From Fallopia convolvulus (lineage: Eukaryota; Streptophyta; Magnoliopsida; Caryophyllales; Polygonaceae), in NCBI GenBank assembly GCA_964016875.1, contig OZ024728.1:24489328-24553327 (forward strand): a DNA stretch of 64,000 nucleotides, written 5' to 3'. Positions 58,758 to 64,000 of the stretch are shown one piece after another. Position 1 is the first letter of the stretch, and the number at the start of each line of letters is the position of its first letter. Under the pieces are notes generated by a model, which worked only from the letters and a program-made list of their open reading frames with translations, did not search any database and was not told the DNA's origin. Made by a program: the position numbers and the translations under genes.

Positions 58758-58918
58758 AATCAACAAAAGAAGAGAATCAATTAATTAAGAAGCTACCTAC
58801 CTACTTAGAGAGCACAATCTATTATGATATATATATAGTTAATCTGGTTCACAAGTAAATTTGCTAAATAGCTAGGATTCATGGCTCTTTCTTATGTTAG
58901 TCATAGACCATATTAGCC

Positions 58919-59369
58919 TGTGAGAATACTAGGATAAAAATAGCTTTCATCAATTAAAGCCACACCAATGAAAATAGAATAGAAAATCAAACAATAGGAT
59001 TTTCGATTTTCCCTTTTATGTGTGGTGAGAACAATAGGAATTTTTCCTATATAAGAGAGAAAAGTAAAAAGAAAAATATCAATCTTCTGAAATCAAAAGA
59101 AAAGAAAGTACGAGAGAGAAACGATCATTTTTTCATTTTGCAAAAGAAAAGAGAGATATACACAGAGAGATTATTTTTTCTTTGTAAACTAATATACTCT
59201 TATACACGACAAACTTGTGGCTTGTACAAGTTGTCGGTGTTATTCCTTCGTATAGTAAGAAACCTACCACCCCGAGGACGTAGACATTTTGTCGAACCTC
59301 GTTAAATCTTGTGTGTTCATACCAACTTAATTATTCTCTATTAGTCAAATCTTCCGCGGCTGCTCAACA
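58919..59369 (+). repeat. 5' LTR of the Tork-type element
   Basis: 451 bp from TGTGAGAATACTAGG to CTGCTCAACA. A TATA-like CCTATATAAGAG is at about 59047. It is followed by A and the primer binding site. Confidence 0.85.
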
Positions 59370-59426
59370 ATTGGTATCAGAGCCAAATCAAAAGTCTAAG
59401 GCGTTTAAGGTCCAATTTTGAAATCA

Positions 59427-60515
59427 ATGGCTTCTAGGAGCGGAATTGTTAAAGTTGGAAAGTATGAGATTGAGAAATTCAATGGGAAAAATGATTTCTC
59501 CTATTGGAGAATGCAGATGAAGAATCTGTTAATATCTCAAAAGTTACACAAGGCGTTGTTGGGTAAGGATAAGAAACCCGGAGATATGAAGGATAGTGAC
59601 TGGGATGAGCTCGATATAGAAGCACGCACTGCCATAATCCTATGTCTTGAAAGAGATGTCGCATTTATGGTTGATGATGAGGAAACTGCGTCAGGTGTGT
59701 GGGTGAAGTTGGAGACAAATTTCATGACGAAAACTCTTACAAACAGAATATATCTCAAGTCATAGTTATATACTTGCAAGATGGAGGAAGGAATTTCACT
59801 CCGTGATCACATCAACAAATTTGATAGGATAATTTCAAATTTGAAGGATATTGATGGGAAGGTTGCAGATGAAGATCAAGCTCTTATGCTTCTGCTTTCA
59901 TTGCCGAAATCATTCGAGAATCTTGTTCAAACATTAATGCTTGTGGGCGAGACACTGACCATGGATGAAACTAGAACAGCGCTTCTCGCTGATGATCTAC
60001 GGAAGGTGTCCACTAGGGGTATGACTAGTGCGAGCAATGAACATGCACAAGGTTTGTTTGTAAGAGGAAGGGGTAATGACCGAGGAAATAGCAAGAGGGA
60101 AAAGTCTAGATCAAAATCTAGATCTCTAGACGAAACTCGTTGTTACAAGTGTGGTGAGCTTGGGCATTGGAAGAAGGATTGTCCAAATAAACGGGTACAA
60201 GGGAAGAACAAAAACAACAAGCATAAGGGAAATCAAAATGCGAAGCAAGAAGCTAGCATTGCTTCTGATGATTGGGACGTGGAATTTTATTCTATCAGTC
60301 ACGAAACATCTGAAAATTCATGCAATTGGATTTTAGATACCTGATGCTCTTATCATATGAGCCCAAACAGGAAGTGGTTCACTTCTTATAAATCCTTGAA
60401 TGGTGGAACCGTTTTGATGGGTAACGACCATGGTTGTAAGACGGTGGGCATCGGTACAATCAAAATCAATATGCATGATGGAATTGTTAGAACATTAATG
60501 GATGTAAGGCATGTT
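59427..60515 (+). pseudogene. gag and protease of the Tork-type element
   Basis: The ATG at 59427 starts MASRSGIVKVGKYEIEKFNG. The gag domain follows: FSYWRMQMKNLLISQKLHKA, KLETNFMTKTLTNRIYLKS, HINKFDRIISNLKDID, LLLSLPKSFENLVQTLM. One zinc knuckle, CYKCGELGHWKKDC (60141-60183). The protease stretch NCNWILDT is hit by a TGA in place of the Gly codon of the active site (60343). An earlier TAG stop is at 59763. The frame goes on to MDVRHV, where the solo LTR inserted, and resumes at 62017. Confidence 0.85.
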
Positions 60516-62011
60516 TGTTGAGAGGGTTTTATTGACAACAAATAAATTTATAGTCAAGACCCCGCTGAGTATAGGGGAGTCAGGATCGTTCCACGGGAAG
60601 CACGGTTGTTTGTTTATCAAACTACTAAGAAAAATAAAACAAAGCTAAACAACACAACTCAACTACGACCAACCTCGTTAACGACTTTGTCAAGGTCGTT
60701 AACGAACCTGGATAAACTACTAAAACTCACACTAACGACCTAAAAACAGGTTCGGTACCGAGGCAGCGAACTCAGTAACGAATATAATCGAAGAAATTCA
60801 AATAAAAACAAAAAATCTAGGACAAGGGTCACCTCAACATAGCCATGCATATAAACTCGTAAGAAGATAAAGATCATGCCTTTAAATAGATAAATTCATC
60901 AACTTTCGTTGATTAGCAAGCAAATCAATTCATTCTCATAAACTAATTCACTTAATCACTTGTTTTAGATCCAAAGCTCGAAACTTTCGCAATCGAACAA
61001 TATCAACCTTCAAGTTACTAACTTTCTCTTTCAATCAAGTCAAGAACTCAAATTACCTCGATTCTCATCTAGGCATAAACACAACAAGCAATCTTAAAAA
61101 TAGATAAAAGGCATTCAACACAATCTACTTACTCATAAAATCATGCATAACTATGTCGGGTTTAACCCCGACCCTAGATAGGAAAACTACTCACTACTCA
61201 TAATTATAAAGCAAACAACTTCAATAAGAGAAATCATTGAAAACAAAAAAACTACTTCAAATTGATAAGAAATATTGTCTTACAGAATTCAGAAGAAATC
61301 GAAAACAACAAGAATACCGAACAGAAAACACGTCTAACGACCTTAGCTTCACTCTCATTAGCCTCGGTTCGACTACTCTCTCTCCGACTCCGTTCTCTCT
61401 CGGTTCCTCCTTGAACACGTCTGAACCCCCCCCCCCCCCTCTCTAGGCTAGAAAAGAAGGGTATTTATACTAATAAAGCTATCTAATAAAAAAGGCTAGA
61501 AGATAAAACTTTCCTAAAAGATAGAAACTAACTCTAAAAAGATAGAAATAAAATATAAAAAGATAACAATACCTAAAATATAAAATATAATAACCCTAAA
61601 ACTCATTAAAAAAAAACCTACCGACACGGAATAAATTTCCGCACAGGGTCGGTAAACATAACAACGAACTCTCGAAAAACTCTATCTCTAAGCCTCGTTA
61701 ACGACCCTTCACAGCCTCGTTAACGAGCCTGGATTTGGCTTTCTTCAACACTTCAACTCTAGAAATCTAGACTTCGACTTCTTTATCCTTGTATTCTTCC
61801 GTCTTCCACCATAGCACTCCATTCAGCTCCAAAAAGCACCGTTTCCTTGCTAAAAACCTACAAAAAGACACAAAACGAAGTAGCTTCCATACTTTTCACA
61901 AAATAGGCAAACTCATCCAAAAACACACAAAAACTAACCCTAAAACTACTAAAACTAAACCTAACAAACTAAGAAAACACACTAAAAACTATACCAAATA
62001 CATGAATATCA
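60516..62011 (-). mobile_element. Solo LTR nested in the Tork-type element
   Basis: 1496 bp, TGTTGAGAGGG...GAATATCA on plus, flanked by ATGTT / ATGTC (60511-60515, 62012-62016). It is the reverse-oriented relative of 6728-8219: both share the GTTCCACGGGAAGCACGG region, the TCGTTAACGA repeats and the TATA region. It also has a C run at 61426-61439. It lies inside the copia frame between RHV and PDLRKN. Confidence 0.8.
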
Positions 62012-62016
62012 ATGTC

Positions 62017-62250
62017 CCTGATTTGAGAAAGAATTTGATTTCTCTAGGTGCATTAGAATCAGGAGGTTGTAAGTTTATGGGAGACAACGGGGTTCTAAAG
62101 GTTGTTAGTGGTTCTTTGTTGGTGATGAAGGGAATTCGTCAAGGAAACGTGTACCATCTCATTGGCAATACAGTGACAGGAGATGTAGCGATTGGAAGTA
62201 GTAAAAGTAAGAGGGATCCAACAGAGTATACTAGGCTTTGGCATATGCTA
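62017..62250 (+). pseudogene. Remaining pol fragment of the Tork-type element
   Basis: Reads PDLRKNLISLGALESGGCKF, then VVSGSLLVMKGIRQGNVYHL and YTRLWHM. These are the protease C-terminus and the beginning of the GAG-pre-integrase zinc region. It stops at the LTR border. Confidence 0.85.
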
Positions 62251-62688
62251 GGATAAAAATAGCTTTCATCAATTAAAGCCACACCAATGAAAATAGAATA
62301 GAAAATCAAACAATAGGATTTTCGATTTTCCCTTTTATGTGTGGTGAGAACAATAGGAATTTTTCCTATATAAGAGAGAAAAGTAAAAAGAAAAATATCA
62401 ATCATCTGAAATCAAAAGAAAAGAAAGTACGAGAGAGAAACGATAGTTTTTTCATCTTGCAAAAGAAAATAGAGATATACACAGAGAGATTATTTTTTCT
62501 TTGTAAACTAATATACTCTTATATACGACAAACTTGTGGCTTGTACAAGTTGTCGGTGTTATTCCTTCGTATAGTAAGAAACCTACCACCCCGAGGGCGT
62601 AGACATTTTGTCGAACCTCGTTAAATCTTGTGTGTTCATACCAACTTAATTATTCTCTATTAGTCAAAGCTTCTGCGGCTGCTCAACA
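62251..62688 (+). repeat. 3' LTR of the Tork-type element, 5' end trimmed
   Basis: Matches 58932-59369 with only a few substitutions and no length change. The first 13 bp are missing because the pol deletion ends here. Confidence 0.85.
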
Positions 62689-62696
62689 TAGCCTAA

Positions 62697-62840
62697 CATG
62701 GCTCTTTCTTATGTTAATGTAGACCGTATTAGCTTGATATGTCTAAGCAGACACTAGTTAACTAACCTTCTTTCTTATGTTAATGTAGATCGTATTAGCT
62801 TAATATGTCTAAGCAGACACTAGTTAATTAACCTGCTTGT
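62697..62840. repeat. Two tandem copies of a ~68-bp repeat
   Basis: 'tttcttatgttaatgtaga' then 'cgtattagcttgatatgtct' and 'aagcagacactagttaa' occur twice. A partial third copy lies on the other side of the copia element at about 58880-58918. Confidence 0.8.
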
Positions 62841-62897
62841 GCTTTTCACCTTGCCATGCCAGCGGCGCTATATATTGCTTTGTTCTTTAGGATACTT

Positions 62898-63735
62898 TTT
62901 TTTAAAGAAATAATCTACTAGCTCATTACAAGGCAAACACTATATTATCTGAATATTACAAGACTAACATAAATCATCACAGCAAAGGATCTTTAGAAAC
63001 TCAAATAACAGAGGATGATTATGGACCGAAGAATTATACTGAGAGACATCCAAAGGATCTAACAATGATCCCAATAAAAAATGAGAGATAGGAAAACTAA
63101 GATGATTAAAACTAAAATGCCTTCTAGCGAGGAAATCCGCTGCTGAATTGCATTCCTTGAAACAATGAAAAAACACAACACAAGGAATAAAGCAACAAAA
63201 TGACGGATATCATTAATAATAGCCTGAATTTCCCAAGGAACTTTCCAAGTTCTTTTTAAAGAATTAATAAGTGTTAAATTGCCAACCTCTATAATAAGAT
63301 GAGACGAATTTAAGGTAATCGCACATCGCACTCCTTCTAGCAAAGCAAGCGCTTCAGCGTGGAGAATCGAAATGGAGTGATGTTTATTTTGATTAAAACA
63401 AAGAATTTTACTATTGTGGTCCCAAATTAAAAAACTTGTGAAAGAAGAAGAGTTAATACGATTGGAAGTATCAAAGTTCAATTTTAACCAATCTACATGA
63501 GGTTTTTTCAAAACATGATTGTTTTTTCTTTTAGGACGTGTTAACTGCTTTTGAGAAATAGAAGGCTGAGCCGACATCCATTGCAGGTGCTGAGAAAAAG
63601 TCAAATCATTAGGGAGCAAGGTAGAAAAAAGCCTATTAAGAATGAAAAAAAATTGCATTTCTATGTCCCCAAATGAATCACCAAAGAAAACATATAACAT
63701 TACCATTTTTATTTGAATTTAGAGTTGAAATCAAA
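62898..63735 (-). pseudogene. LINE 3' part with RNase H domain
   Basis: The minus reading shows HVDWLKLNFDTSNRINSSSF, ISILHAEALALLEGVRCAIT, TLINSLKRTWKVPWEIQAII and, in another frame, HCFKECNSAADFLARR. It is very similar to 17181-17676, so the same LINE family. A T-run at 62899-62907 marks the tail. Upstream it keeps SNKNGNVICFLW, also as in the 30.7-kb LINE. It is cut off at about 63735. Confidence 0.75.
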
Positions 63736-64000
63736 TTATGATTTTTTTTTTTATTTTTTGATAAAGATAAGAATTTGGAGTACCACACAAGAATGGTAGT
63801 CCGAGAGGCCGTAAAAAACGGCAGCCGAGAACAACTAAGAGGGTCAACAAAGCGGACACCCAAGGCAAGCAGAAACGACTAAAGAAAGTACAAATCCTCG
63901 AAAAGAAAAGCAAAAGAGACCGAAATCGGGGTGAGTAAGCACTAAAAAAGTGTCGCATGCAAACATGTCAACCCAATCTAGAGTGTGCGAAATGGACAAC
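63736..64000 (-). mobile_element. Second retroposon 3' end, running off the window
   Basis: A T-run (63740-63757) followed by GATAAAGATAAGAATTTGG, then a CGGC/CCGT-containing block similar to 34370-34410. It looks like the poly(A) end of another LINE-type element on minus. No domain is visible in the part present. Confidence 0.4.

Larger units (their letters stand above)
58919..62688 (+). mobile_element. Tork-type Ty1/copia element with pol deletion
   Basis: Flanked by TAGCC on both sides (58914-58918, 62689-62693). It has two LTRs that align without a gap from 58932/62251 to their ends, a Met-tRNA primer site (TTGGTATCAGAGCC, 59371-59384), gag and the start of pol. The first codons of the integrase zinc region (RLWHM) run directly into the 3' LTR, so nearly all pol is deleted. 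A solo LTR of another family interrupts it at 60516-62011. Confidence 0.85.

Noticed and set aside
59018..59305. Lys-rich ORF repeated at 62337-62624
   Set aside because: It lies in the two copies of the Tork-type LTR and is non-coding LTR sequence.
1..64000. tRNA genes
   Set aside because: I saw no cloverleaf with A and B boxes. The tRNA-like words found are primer-binding sites of retrotransposons.

Overview
The window looks like nuclear DNA of a flowering plant, most likely a eudicot. It is AT-rich, carries spliced genes (a RABA1-type Rab with one intron), and is dominated by plant transposon lineages: SIRE- and Tork-type Ty1/copia, Tat-type Ty3/gypsy, L1-type LINEs, hAT, Mutator-like, PIF/Harbinger and Helitron elements. 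I cannot name the species. Apparently intact genes are confined to about 33.3-42.8 kb.

Layout. 0-14.3 kb is a tandem array of a ~2.3-kb unit (one end fragment plus four units). Each unit has two diverged halves, each with a TATA-like promoter segment and an imperfect hairpin. Every unit carries the same minus-strand non-autonomous Helitron at the same site, so the Helitron is older than the array. Later arrivals are a foldback MULE-like element (4.67-6.0 kb), a 1.49-kb solo LTR (6.73-8.22 kb), a gypsy 3' fragment, and MITEs of at least three types. 14.4-16.9 kb is an inverted-repeat complex with another Helitron in one arm.

17.0-32.5 kb is one nested insertion. A 5'-truncated LINE (minus) was split by a hAT transposon (17677-30563, 8-bp TSD CATGTTTG), which was split by a SIRE-type copia element (19941-29367, 5-bp TSD ACAAG). 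A second small LINE sits in the first (31736-32215, 15-bp TSD). The transposase, gag and pol genes are all broken. The copia element has an extra ORF after pol and is full of a spaced palindrome, GTC-N3-GAC (30 copies counted, about 2 expected).

32.5-43.3 kb is the gene island: an intronless TAF8-like gene (minus), an isolated RING-CH exon (plus) and a complete RABA1-type GTPase gene (minus). A possible degenerate MULE-like element (37.2-40.4 kb) and simple repeats lie between them. 43.3-58.3 kb holds a 156-bp solo LTR, a Helitron relative, a gypsy LTR plus gag remnant, a ~3.3-kb chromovirus-like LTR, and a decayed Tat-type gypsy element on minus with a 371-bp tandem duplication in its integrase. 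The last two exons of an OXA1/YidC-type gene (58482-58757) remain beside that element. 58.9-62.7 kb is a Tork-type copia element with a large pol deletion and a nested copy of the 1.49-kb solo LTR. The window ends in LINE fragments.

Most coding sequence here is mobile-element debris. Because many insertions have readable ends and target duplications, the order of events can be reconstructed.
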